Assembly: GCA_016931435.1 (NCBI GenBank)
Contig: JAFGET010000178.1
Coordinates: 1-6,667, forward strand
Direction: 5' to 3'
DNA length: 6,667 nt
Source of the DNA: Candidatus Omnitrophota bacterium
GTDB taxonomy: Bacteria > Omnitrophota > Gorgyraeia > Gygaellales > Profunditerraquicolaceae
Shown here: positions 1-5,935 of the stretch, piece after piece
Position numbering within the stretch: position 1 is the stretch's first letter
Layout of the letters: every line of letters begins with the position of its first letter
Program-made: the position numbers and the translations under genes
Notes under the pieces: generated by a model
What the model saw: the letters and a program-made list of their open reading frames with translations, nothing else
Database searches by the model: none
What the model was told of the DNA's origin: nothing

Positions 1-89
1 CGGAGAGGCTGGGATTTGAACCCAGGGTCCAGGTTTCCCCAGACAACTCATTAGCAGTGAGTTGCATTCAACCGCTCTGCCACCTCTCC
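1..89 (-). tRNA. tRNA-Ser, anticodon GCT
   Basis: The minus strand folds into a complete class II tRNA that reads AGC/AGU serine codons. The 7-bp acceptor stem pairs GGAGAGG (83-89) with CCTCTCC, followed by discriminator G at position 1. The anticodon stem ACTCA/TGAGT closes the loop CTGCTAA, giving anticodon GCT. The long variable arm typical of tRNA-Ser pairs GTCTGGG with CCTGGAC (two G-T wobbles) around a GAAA tetraloop. The T arm is CTGGG-TTCAAAT-CCCAG. The gene ends exactly at the window edge, so it cannot be seen whether CCA is encoded. It lies 99 bases downstream of tadA on the same strand. Confidence 0.97.
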
Positions 90-108
90 TCGAGCACAAA
101 AATCTTTT

Positions 109-137
109 ATTTAGCGAGATACCGACGAATGCGACAA
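109..137 (-). promoter_or_regulatory. Possible weak promoter for tRNA-Ser
   Basis: On the minus strand, TTGTCG (132-137) lies 17 bases upstream of CTAAAT (109-114), which would place transcription start near position 100, about 11 bases before the tRNA 5' end. Both boxes match the sigma-70 consensus only partly, and in AT-rich DNA such a match can arise by chance. The tRNA could instead be transcribed by read-through from tadA. The rest of 90-188 shows no gene and no clear terminator. Confidence 0.3.
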
Positions 138-188
138 ATTACTTACAGGGCTTATGCCGCCGCTATGAGTCGGTAAAAAACTTACCTT

Positions 189-653
189 CTATGACTTCTT
201 ATTTCTCTTCCTCTTAAAAAACTCGCTCAACAACCCCCCGCACTCCTTAGCCAAAATCCCGCCCTTTACTTTAATGCGGTGGTTCAATTTTTTACTATTG
301 ACAATATTAAAGACAGAACCGCAGGCGCCGGTCTTAGGGTCTTTAGCTCCGAAATATAGGTTTGCGATACGCGAAAGGACTAGCGCTCCCGCGCACATAC
401 TGCATGGTTCAATTGTAACATAAACAGAAGAATCCAACAACCATTTGTTCCCCAGGAAATTTGCGGCTGAGGTTAAAGCCAGCATTTCAGCGTGAGCGGT
501 AGGGTCTTTTAGCCGTTCGATCTGGTTATGCGCACGGGCAATTATCCTGTTTTTATAAACTACCACTGCCCCTACAGGAACCTCTTCTTCCGAAAAAGCC
601 TTCCCTGCTTCTTTTAAAGCTTCCTGCATGAACAGGGCATGTTTTTTATCCAC
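189..653 (-). CDS. tadA: tRNA(adenosine-34) deaminase TadA
   Basis: This 154-residue protein is a cytidine-deaminase-fold zinc enzyme. The TadA family deaminates adenosine to inosine at wobble position 34 of tRNA-Arg(ACG) in the cytoplasm, letting one tRNA read CGU, CGC and CGA. The zinc site is intact: HAE at residues 54-56 (His ligand and catalytic Glu) and PCSMC at 83-87 (two Cys ligands). The N-terminal helix, the VPVGAVVV strand near residues 25-32, and the C-terminal NHRI and FFKRKR stretches fit TadA, and the length is usual for the family. The start is GTG at 651-653; no in-frame ATG was found upstream, and the first internal ATG (codon 9) would cut into the N-terminal helix. A weak AGGA lies about 15 bases upstream. 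The gene begins 46 bases after the SPASM gene stop codon. Its expected substrate, tRNA-Arg(ACG), is encoded at 1857-1930. Confidence 0.96.
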   Translation of the reverse strand: MDKKHALFMQEALKEAGKAFSEEEVPVGAVVVYKNRIIARAHNQIERLKDPTAHAEMLALTSAANFLGNKWLLDSSVYVTIEPCSMCAGALVLSRIANLYFGAKDPKTGACGSVFNIVNSKKLNHRIKVKGGILAKECGGLLSEFFKRKRNKKS

Positions 654-690
654 TTGCGAGTTGATTATTCCTGACTTCGTTAATACGATA

Positions 691-733
691 AAGAGAAGGC
701 TAAAGATGCTTACAAAAAATTTTTCCTTCTCTT
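691..733. repeat. 9-bp inverted repeat spanning the SPASM gene stop codon
   Basis: AAGAGAAGG (691-699) and CCTTCTCTT (725-733) are perfect reverse complements separated by 25 bases that include the stop codon and an A6T5 run. On the transcribed strand this could form a hairpin at the 3' end of the SPASM gene, ahead of tadA. It is followed by TATCG rather than a U-tract, so it is not a standard intrinsic terminator. Arms this long at this spacing are expected roughly once by chance in a window of this size; only its position makes it worth listing. Confidence 0.3.
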
Positions 734-1806
734 AATTCTAAACAATTTTTATTACAAAGAGTACGGTCTTTATCGATAATTCTCTTGCGGTATTGCTGCA
801 TTTTTATGCTGTTCCACGCTTGCAACAGGCTATCTTGATCAATATTGCCCACGTTTTCCTTACACCAACATTCGGGGAAAATATCCCCATTATTGTGTTC
901 GCTTTTTATCCATAATGCTTTCCATGGATACAAACAAAACAGCCCAAGCGAATCATCAAATCCCTGCAGGCTATAATGAACTGAATCTGTTTTTTTACTA
1001 CAACACGGCAAATTACACCGTAAAATAATATTCTTCAATAGCGCTGCCTCTGTTACTTCAGCCATGACTTTTTGTAAGAAGCCAACATCGTAACTATTAT
1101 TATAAAAAATGTTTTCTTCGTTTGTGATAAATTGCACGGGCTGGAAAGTGACAGCCCGGAAACCGAATTCTGCGGCAAAATCAATAAAACTAGGGAGCGT
1201 ATGCATATTCGATTTCATGACCACTACAAATATGTCCCGAGCGAGATTTTTCCCTGTTTTAATCTCTATCTCTTGGATTTTTTTGAGGTTACTTAATAAA
1301 ATATCAAAACGAGCCCCCCTGCGTATATACTCATAGATCTTTTGATCCGTGCTATCGATTGAAAAAGATACCCTTGAATTTAACTCCAGTAACAGCTCTA
1401 TCCATTCCTGATCTAAAAGAAGACCGTTCGTTGTAATTTCTACGTGCATGGCGGGATATCCGATCAGGAATTCAAAAATTTTTTTTATATGGGGAAACCC
1501 AAAAAATTCTCCTCCTTGCCAATCTATCCTCTCTAAATAAGGCAATAATTCTTTGATCTTAACCAGGGCGGACTCAGAAAGAGTGACTTTCTTATTATGC
1601 CTTATACTTGGGCACATAATGCACTGCAAATTACACCAATCAGTTACGTTAATGCCTAACCATAAAGGCATAGAATCCAAAATAATCTTCTTTTCCGATA
1701 TTTCTTTGGTATTTTTTCTCTTATTCTCCTTAAAAATACTTTCTTTATCTGATGCAATCGCAGAAAGCGCACCCCTCTGATAAGATCTTTCTTTTGGCTT
1801 ATTCAT
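700..1806 (-). CDS. Radical SAM/SPASM domain protein
   Basis: This 368-residue protein is a radical SAM enzyme with a C-terminal SPASM-type auxiliary iron-sulfur domain. The CxxxCxxC motif that binds the SAM cluster is CNLQCIMC (C58, C62, C65). WQGGE (96-100) occupies the SAM-binding GGE position, and TTNG (125-128) is the usual downstream strand. The SPASM part contains FCLYPW (C291), NGD followed by C313 and C315, a GNI and AWNS stretch, then C351, C355 and C365, enough for at least one extra cluster. SPASM proteins commonly modify peptides or proteins, but no small precursor gene is visible beside it, so the substrate is unknown. The start is the ATG at 1804-1806. An in-frame ATG further upstream was rejected because that frame reads through tRNA-Arg. 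There is no clear Shine-Dalgarno site. Hand counts of sampled 60-base lines give about 35% G+C here, against about 44% in the operon upstream and about 48% in tadA, which suggests horizontal acquisition. Confidence 0.9.
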   Translation of the reverse strand: MNKPKERSYQRGALSAIASDKESIFKENKRKNTKEISEKKIILDSMPLWLGINVTDWCNLQCIMCPSIRHNKKVTLSESALVKIKELLPYLERIDWQGGEFFGFPHIKKIFEFLIGYPAMHVEITTNGLLLDQEWIELLLELNSRVSFSIDSTDQKIYEYIRRGARFDILLSNLKKIQEIEIKTGKNLARDIFVVVMKSNMHTLPSFIDFAAEFGFRAVTFQPVQFITNEENIFYNNSYDVGFLQKVMAEVTEAALLKNIILRCNLPCCSKKTDSVHYSLQGFDDSLGLFCLYPWKALWIKSEHNNGDIFPECWCKENVGNIDQDSLLQAWNSIKMQQYRKRIIDKDRTLCNKNCLELREGKIFCKHL

Positions 1807-1856
1807 AAATAGCTTTATTTTTGTCGAGCAGGATAGGTGGCTACTGCGTAAGTCAA

Positions 1857-1930
1857 TGCGCCCAGGAGGAATCGAACCTCCAACAACTTGCTCCGTAGGC
1901 AAGTGCTCTATCCAATTGAGCTATGGGCGC
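1857..1930 (-). tRNA. tRNA-Arg, anticodon ACG
   Basis: This 74-base class I tRNA has acceptor stem GCGCCCA/TGGGCGC, D stem GCTC/GAGC, anticodon stem CTTGC/GCAAG around loop CTACGGA (anticodon ACG), variable region TTGTT, T arm GGAGG-TTCGATT-CCTCC, and discriminator A. The bases that follow are TTG, so CCA is not encoded and must be added by CCA-adding enzyme. ACG is the tRNA whose A34 bacterial TadA converts to inosine. The gene lies 51 bases downstream of the SPL-like gene and 50 bases upstream of the SPASM gene, with its own promoter. Confidence 0.98.
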
Positions 1931-1944
1931 AATTTTATCCCCTA

Positions 1945-1973
1945 ATTATATAGACTAACCTGCAAAAATTCAA
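1945..1973 (-). promoter_or_regulatory. Sigma-70-type promoter for tRNA-Arg
   Basis: On the minus strand, TTGAAT (1968-1973) is followed after exactly 17 bases by a perfect TATAAT (1945-1950). Transcription would start near 1938, about 8 bases before the mature tRNA 5' end. It sits wholly in the 51-base gap after the SPL-like gene stop codon. Read-through from it could also serve the SPASM gene and tadA, for which no equally good promoter was found. Confidence 0.72.
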
Positions 1974-1981
1974 TGCTTTTA

Positions 1982-3325
1982 TCAAAACGGTGACTTTAAC
2001 TTAAGCTCCTTCCACATGGATACTTCTTCCATGCACAGGTATATTTTTGACCTTAAAGAATATTCGGCCAAAAGATCCACCATATGCTTATAAATATCAC
2101 TCCTGGTAGAAAAAGGATACCTTAATTTATTGTCAAACCCGAATAAAAGCTCCTCATCAAGTATCCTGTTCTCCGGAAAACGCCTTTCTATGGCCTGCTT
2201 TAACCCGGGAGAGAACCTGAAGGTCCCCAGGCTTATCCAAGCAATATGCTTTGGCTTTATTTTAGAAAACAAATTATCTATCAAAGCCGAATATTGCCGC
2301 TGCCATCCTTCTGAATATATTATAGGATCAAAGTGGAAACCGACTTTATAACCTGCCTTTACGCAAGATATAGCAGCCTCGATCCTCTCTTTTACCGGTG
2401 CGCAATAAAACTCATTTTCATCGGCTAACGGCTGTGGATTCAAAGACCAGGAAACCACAATATTACTAGCATGCCTTGCACAAAGCAAGTTATTAATATT
2501 TGTGCTTTTTGTTTTGAATTCAAAGGTTGCTTTCATATGTTCCCTGAAAAATTCAATTATAGGAAGAGAATACTGCGTGATATCATCAAGAGCCAGTGAA
2601 TCTGAAAATTCTCCTGTCCCCAGGCGCATGCCGTCTTTCTTATATGAACCAAAACGGTCAAAAAACCCGCTTATATTTGCCGGCAATATTATCCCCGGGC
2701 TGTTTGAATAATCCTGGAGATAACAATACGTGCATTCAAAAATACAGCCGAACCCTAAGTTAAAAATATTGTATCCGCACGATAAGGCGCCTTTTGTGCA
2801 GGGGCATCTTTTAAAAAAATCGTAAGATTCGTCCGTAATAAAAAGCGTATCCCGCCTTTTATTATAATCCTCGACCTTAGGCCTTCCGTGTTTGCAAAAA
2901 TAATCTTTTAAAGAAGCTATTTCTTCGATACGAGCGCCTTTAAAAAGAGATTTTACGCGCCGGGACAAAGACGCCTGCCGCGCGGATCTCTCAATAAAGA
3001 TCCTGCGCGGAAAATATTTTTCTGCCTTAGGAGATAAAAATTCGCAAGCCTTAAGGGATATTTTCGGAAGATAGGGTTTTAAGGCGCCGGGTTCGCGGCT
3101 TGAATGCGGGTATCTTCTTTCTAAAAGATACCTTTTGATTTGCGGGTAATCAAAAAATGGTAGATCCTTGATGATCTTACCGGCAGAGATTTCCTCTCTC
3201 TTAGATATCTCGTATAAAAGACGCTTTATCTGTTGTTTTTTATTTACTCCAAAACGCGTAAAATTTAAATTCACTAGCGAATCTACTGCTCTTAAACGCT
3301 TTAGTTCTTTTTCAAAAATTCGCAT
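1982..3325 (-). CDS. SPL-family radical SAM protein lacking the catalytic Cys
   Basis: This 447-residue protein belongs to the spore photoproduct lyase (SplB) superfamily. The radical SAM motif is CIFECTYC (C194, C198, C201), followed by YLQ as in SPL. Further SPL-like stretches are FEFKTKST (268-275), SWSLNP (292-297), the DPIIYSEGW region (333-341) and FRFSPGLKQAIE (369-380). It ends in an LCMEE...MW motif near 430-438. By hand alignment to remembered B. subtilis SPL, the hydrogen-donor Cys141 in ASCTSD corresponds to Glu239 in TGEFSD, so the thymine-dimer reversal known for SPL is doubtful. Extra Cys at 174, 176 and 183 precede the cluster motif. About 100 N-terminal residues, basic and probably helical, have no counterpart in B. 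subtilis SPL. The start overlaps the nucleosidase gene by 25 bases, with no clear Shine-Dalgarno site, so coupled translation is likely. A DNA or RNA lesion or a modified nucleotide is a plausible but unproven substrate. Confidence 0.88.
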   Translation of the reverse strand: MRIFEKELKRLRAVDSLVNLNFTRFGVNKKQQIKRLLYEISKREEISAGKIIKDLPFFDYPQIKRYLLERRYPHSSREPGALKPYLPKISLKACEFLSPKAEKYFPRRIFIERSARQASLSRRVKSLFKGARIEEIASLKDYFCKHGRPKVEDYNKRRDTLFITDESYDFFKRCPCTKGALSCGYNIFNLGFGCIFECTYCYLQDYSNSPGIILPANISGFFDRFGSYKKDGMRLGTGEFSDSLALDDITQYSLPIIEFFREHMKATFEFKTKSTNINNLLCARHASNIVVSWSLNPQPLADENEFYCAPVKERIEAAISCVKAGYKVGFHFDPIIYSEGWQRQYSALIDNLFSKIKPKHIAWISLGTFRFSPGLKQAIERRFPENRILDEELLFGFDNKLRYPFSTRSDIYKHMVDLLAEYSLRSKIYLCMEEVSMWKELKLKSPF

Positions 3326-4011
3326 AGTAAAACTGCCGCATTTTTAATAGCTGCGGATAACTTCGACCTTAAAGCCGCATCCCGCTTCATATAAAAGGGG
3401 CTTTTATTTATGATGTCTGTCGCATAGAATAAAGCCGCTGCTTTGGCTTGCGTATAGGCGCAAGCGGAAAAAAATGCCGAAGACTCCATATCGACTATAT
3501 CTATGCCCTTTTCTATAAAAAGGCTTACCATCCCTTCTTCAAGCTTTAAAGAGCCTAAAGTAGCGCAAGTAGCCTCCCTGACCATTCCTTTCCCCGCTAC
3601 GGCTAAAAAATTATTCAATAAACCGCTGTCTGGAACAAAAACTTTCGGCTGCGCGTTATTGCCCAGGAGCATTTCGCTGAAACTTTCATAAGAATACGAT
3701 TTACTCGCAGCGACTAAGCTGGCTAAAGATAACCCTTCTTGTTCCCGGACCAACCCGCAGGAACCGAATAAAAAGACATTGCGACAGGGCGTATCCTTTA
3801 AATAAAGCACGGCATCTGCCGTCAGTGGTGCGCCTAATCCGGTATGGATCAAAGTAAAACAGTCCTTTTGAACGATACCGTACAATTTTCCTCTCGTAAA
3901 TTTCGTGATTTTAAAAGCGCTAAGGATATCTTTATTTAAAAGAGGCAGTAAAATACAATTCTTTTTGAGCTCGTTCTTGCCAATACCGAATATAGCTTCA
4001 AACTGCATCAT
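3301..4011 (-). CDS. Nucleoside phosphorylase/nucleosidase-fold protein
   Basis: This 236-residue protein has the PNP/UDP phosphorylase fold, whose members split the N-glycosidic bond of nucleosides using phosphate or water. Visible signatures are a TGLGAP loop (57-62), GSCG (83-86), VDMES (173-177, with the Met-Glu pair that holds the ribose) and ATD (197-199, matching the catalytic Asp). The Arg that precedes GSCG in E. coli DeoD and binds phosphate is replaced by Leu81, and Glu14 aligns with catalytic Glu12 of MTA/SAH nucleosidase; the length also fits that hydrolase group. A hydrolase is therefore favoured, but substrate and mechanism are inferred. Lying among radical SAM genes, it could cleave 5'-deoxyadenosine; alternatives are a salvage phosphorylase or a futalosine-hydrolase-like enzyme. 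Its start forms an ATGA overlap with the DUF362 gene stop. ATGATG gives two possible starts three bases apart. Confidence 0.83.
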   Translation of the reverse strand: MMQFEAIFGIGKNELKKNCILLPLLNKDILSAFKITKFTRGKLYGIVQKDCFTLIHTGLGAPLTADAVLYLKDTPCRNVFLFGSCGLVREQEGLSLASLVAASKSYSYESFSEMLLGNNAQPKVFVPDSGLLNNFLAVAGKGMVREATCATLGSLKLEEGMVSLFIEKGIDIVDMESSAFFSACAYTQAKAAALFYATDIINKSPFYMKRDAALRSKLSAAIKNAAVLLCEFLKKN

Positions 4012-5069
4012 AGTTCTATCAGATTATATTCTATATTCCCCAATCCTTTTTCGGCAGCGTAATCGAACATTGGCCCGTAAACAGGCTGCTTGTCTTTAAG
4101 ATAATCGGTTTTTTTATCCCGGCAGGCTAAATCTGAAGTTGCCTTATCTAAGCTGAGGATATCTTCTGAAGCAAGAATACCTATATCTTTTGAGATCATT
4201 TTTTCATCTTTATTTGAGATACAATCGCATTCCTTGGTTATATCAAAAGCAAAATTAATGAAAAACTTATTTTTGAACTTTGAAAGTATAAAACCTGCTA
4301 CCTCGACCATTCTCTTACAGAATACAACCGGGTCTTCATGCCAGTTTATGAATATAGCGTCGAACTTACAGGCGCACAGGCACTCACCACAGCCGATACA
4401 GGCCTTTTGATCGATGAGCGCCTTATTTTCTTTAAATGAGATCGCCTGTACCGGACAGATATCTATGCATAAACCGCAGGCAGTGCATTTTTTTTCTATT
4501 ACCGAAGGCTTAAGTGAAGAATGCTGCACTTGTTTGGTCGCCCGACAGGACATTCCCATCGCTACATTTTTTATTGCTGCCGCAAATCCTGAGACAATGT
4601 GGCCGGTTGGGTGTGAAAGTACAATCAGGCTATCCAACATTCCCACAAAAGAAGGCACTCTTATCTTGTTGATATTCTCGGAATTTACCGGAAGTTCTTT
4701 TCCATCCTGCCCCAGAAGCCCGTCAGCCACTAAAAACGGAGCCCCTGTCTTTGTTTGCCCGAACCCCTTGCTCTGGGCAAGGCTCATATGGTCTACGGCG
4801 TTCTGCCGCTGCCCCTTATAAATAACGCTCGTATCAAAAAGAAACGGCTTCGCGCCTGATTTCTTTATTTTGTTCACCACGCTTTTAACCAATTCAGGGT
4901 TAAGATGATAAACGCAGGTCGAATCACCAATAGTTACCTTTATGGGGACGATCTCATCTTTCTTATAACTTAGCAAAGAAGAAGCGTTCTTCAAAACCTT
5001 TTCTAAAGCCGCTCCTCTCTCTTCCTTACTGCAAGGACCTGTTTTTATAAAATAGACATCACTTTTCAT
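4008..5069 (-). CDS. DUF362-type iron-sulfur protein with two 4Fe-4S motifs
   Basis: This 353-residue soluble protein has a DUF362-like region around a bacterial ferredoxin insert. The N-terminal part (about 1-190) contains the KVTIGD strand, the FDTSVIY segment near 78-84, and the SHPTGH and AAAIKNVAMG stretches near 152-172. Two ferredoxin motifs follow: CTACGLCIDICP (C195, C198, C201, C205) and CIGCGECLCAC (C224, C227, C230, C234). Downstream are ECDC (280-283) and DIGILAS (295-301). Proteins of this type are common in anaerobes and usually lack a known reaction; the clusters suggest electron transfer. Here it sits between two radical SAM genes and could supply the electron that reduces their clusters, but this is inference from context. 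No signal peptide or membrane segment is seen. The start overlaps the upstream stop as ATGA and has the best ribosome binding site in the operon. Confidence 0.9.
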   Translation of the reverse strand: MKSDVYFIKTGPCSKEERGAALEKVLKNASSLLSYKKDEIVPIKVTIGDSTCVYHLNPELVKSVVNKIKKSGAKPFLFDTSVIYKGQRQNAVDHMSLAQSKGFGQTKTGAPFLVADGLLGQDGKELPVNSENINKIRVPSFVGMLDSLIVLSHPTGHIVSGFAAAIKNVAMGMSCRATKQVQHSSLKPSVIEKKCTACGLCIDICPVQAISFKENKALIDQKACIGCGECLCACKFDAIFINWHEDPVVFCKRMVEVAGFILSKFKNKFFINFAFDITKECDCISNKDEKMISKDIGILASEDILSLDKATSDLACRDKKTDYLKDKQPVYGPMFDYAAEKGLGNIEYNLIEL

Positions 5070-5935
5070 CCTCTTGCACCTTCCTTCTGAATATCTGTGT
5101 ATTTGTTCTGGAAGTATCCTCCGAATTGATGGATGTATATGTTATAACTTCTACCGCGGGCTTTGCTTTGTGTTTTTATATCTTCTTCGATGTGCCTGAA
5201 GACTTTCGCGTAATAACCGTTATCGGTTATCATCCTTTTATATCTTGCGCCTATATCATTATCCAAACAACTAATGCTATTTATTATATCATCTATATTG
5301 GCTAATCTGAAATTCAATCCTTCGAACTCTATTGTCTCTGCTTTGTTGAATTTTACAAAGACCTCTCTCAACTCAGATATCAACGGCAACACAGGGGAAA
5401 AATACGGCACTACGGGAATCCCCTCCTCGATAAGAATACCCACCGTTTCGTCCCGTAGATCAAATCCCGGGCTATAAGGCTCAAGCCTGTCTTTAAACTC
5501 TACGGGGAAATCATTGACCGTAAAATATATTTTTTTACAAAATCCCGCCTTTAACAAAGATAGGTAGTCTAATATATGCGGAGAACGGCTTAATATTACG
5601 TAATAAATTTTATTTTTGTTCAAAATCTCAAGTATCTTTCCCGTTACCCCGTACTTCTTCTCTATTGGCTGAAAACATTCGGTGGTAGAACCTAAAAGCA
5701 CCTGCCTGGGCCTTTTTCTTAAGAGCTCTTTTTCCAGTAACTGGGGCGCGTTTATTCTTATATCTACATAGCTGCCCCAAGGTTCGGTTTTTCTGCTGAC
5801 CACGCGGTTTGAGCGCACGTAACAGTAAAGGCAGCGGAATTCACATCCCATAAAAGGGTTGATCACATATTCTCCCAGGTCAATCGAGGTGGGATTGAGG
5901 ATACGCGATATTTTTACTTCTTTGAAATCCGTCAT
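5066..5935 (-). CDS. Small SPL-like (COG1533-type) radical SAM protein
   Basis: This 289-residue radical SAM protein resembles the COG1533 group annotated as 'DNA repair photolyase', relatives of SplB. NPFMGC leads into the cluster motif CEFRCLYC (C31, C35, C38), followed by YV as in the family. The segment GSTTECFQPIEKKYGVT (82-98) matches the family's conserved region that usually reads TDPYQPIE, with Asp, Pro and Tyr replaced by Glu, Cys (C87) and Phe. VILSRSPHILD (113-123) and the PYFSPVLP region (177-184) follow in the expected order. There is no clear auxiliary cluster; C133 and C223 are isolated. The annotation 'photolyase' for this group is by similarity only, so no DNA-repair role should be assumed. 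Its ATG overlaps the upstream radical SAM gene stop by ATGA, and it shares an ATGA overlap with the DUF362 gene downstream. Confidence 0.88.
   Translation of the reverse strand: MTDFKEVKISRILNPTSIDLGEYVINPFMGCEFRCLYCYVRSNRVVSRKTEPWGSYVDIRINAPQLLEKELLRKRPRQVLLGSTTECFQPIEKKYGVTGKILEILNKNKIYYVILSRSPHILDYLSLLKAGFCKKIYFTVNDFPVEFKDRLEPYSPGFDLRDETVGILIEEGIPVVPYFSPVLPLISELREVFVKFNKAETIEFEGLNFRLANIDDIINSISCLDNDIGARYKRMITDNGYYAKVFRHIEEDIKTQSKARGRSYNIYIHQFGGYFQNKYTDIQKEGARG
5078..5086 (-). promoter_or_regulatory. Strong ribosome binding site of the DUF362 gene
   Basis: On the minus strand, AAGGAAGGT lies 8 bases before the ATG at 5067-5069, inside the end of the upstream radical SAM gene. It is the only strong Shine-Dalgarno site seen in the operon; the other internal genes appear to rely on overlap coupling. 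This may raise DUF362 protein output relative to its neighbours. Confidence 0.6.

Noticed and set aside
120..175. Inverted repeat TACCGAC (120-126) / GTCGGTA (169-175) downstream of tadA
   Set aside because: Seven-base arms 42 bases apart are expected often by chance, and the run of T lies on the wrong side for a minus-strand terminator.
654..699. Small peptide gene that could be a substrate of the SPASM protein
   Set aside because: No start codon with a usable frame was found in this gap or in 90-188 on the minus strand.
1109..1780. Two short plus-strand open frames of 75 codons each
   Set aside because: Both are antisense to the SPASM gene and show no domain or plausible start signals.
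1807..1856. Promoter for the SPASM gene using TTGACT at 1851-1856
   Set aside because: The only -10 candidate, TATCCT, sits 15 bases away and matches poorly; read-through from the tRNA-Arg promoter is simpler.
1807..1902. N-terminal extension of the SPASM protein starting at an ATG at 1900-1902
   Set aside because: The frame runs through the 3' half of tRNA-Arg; the peptide VGGSIPPG is tRNA sequence read as protein. The ATG at 1804-1806 lies outside the tRNA and leaves an intact domain.
1982..3325. Calling the larger SPL-like gene splB and the host a spore former
   Set aside because: The catalytic Cys is missing, and SPL-like proteins occur in bacteria that do not form spores; no sporulation gene is present.
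4414..4821. Plus-strand open frame of 135 codons
   Set aside because: It is antisense to the ferredoxin motifs and preceding part of the DUF362 gene and shows no recognisable protein features.
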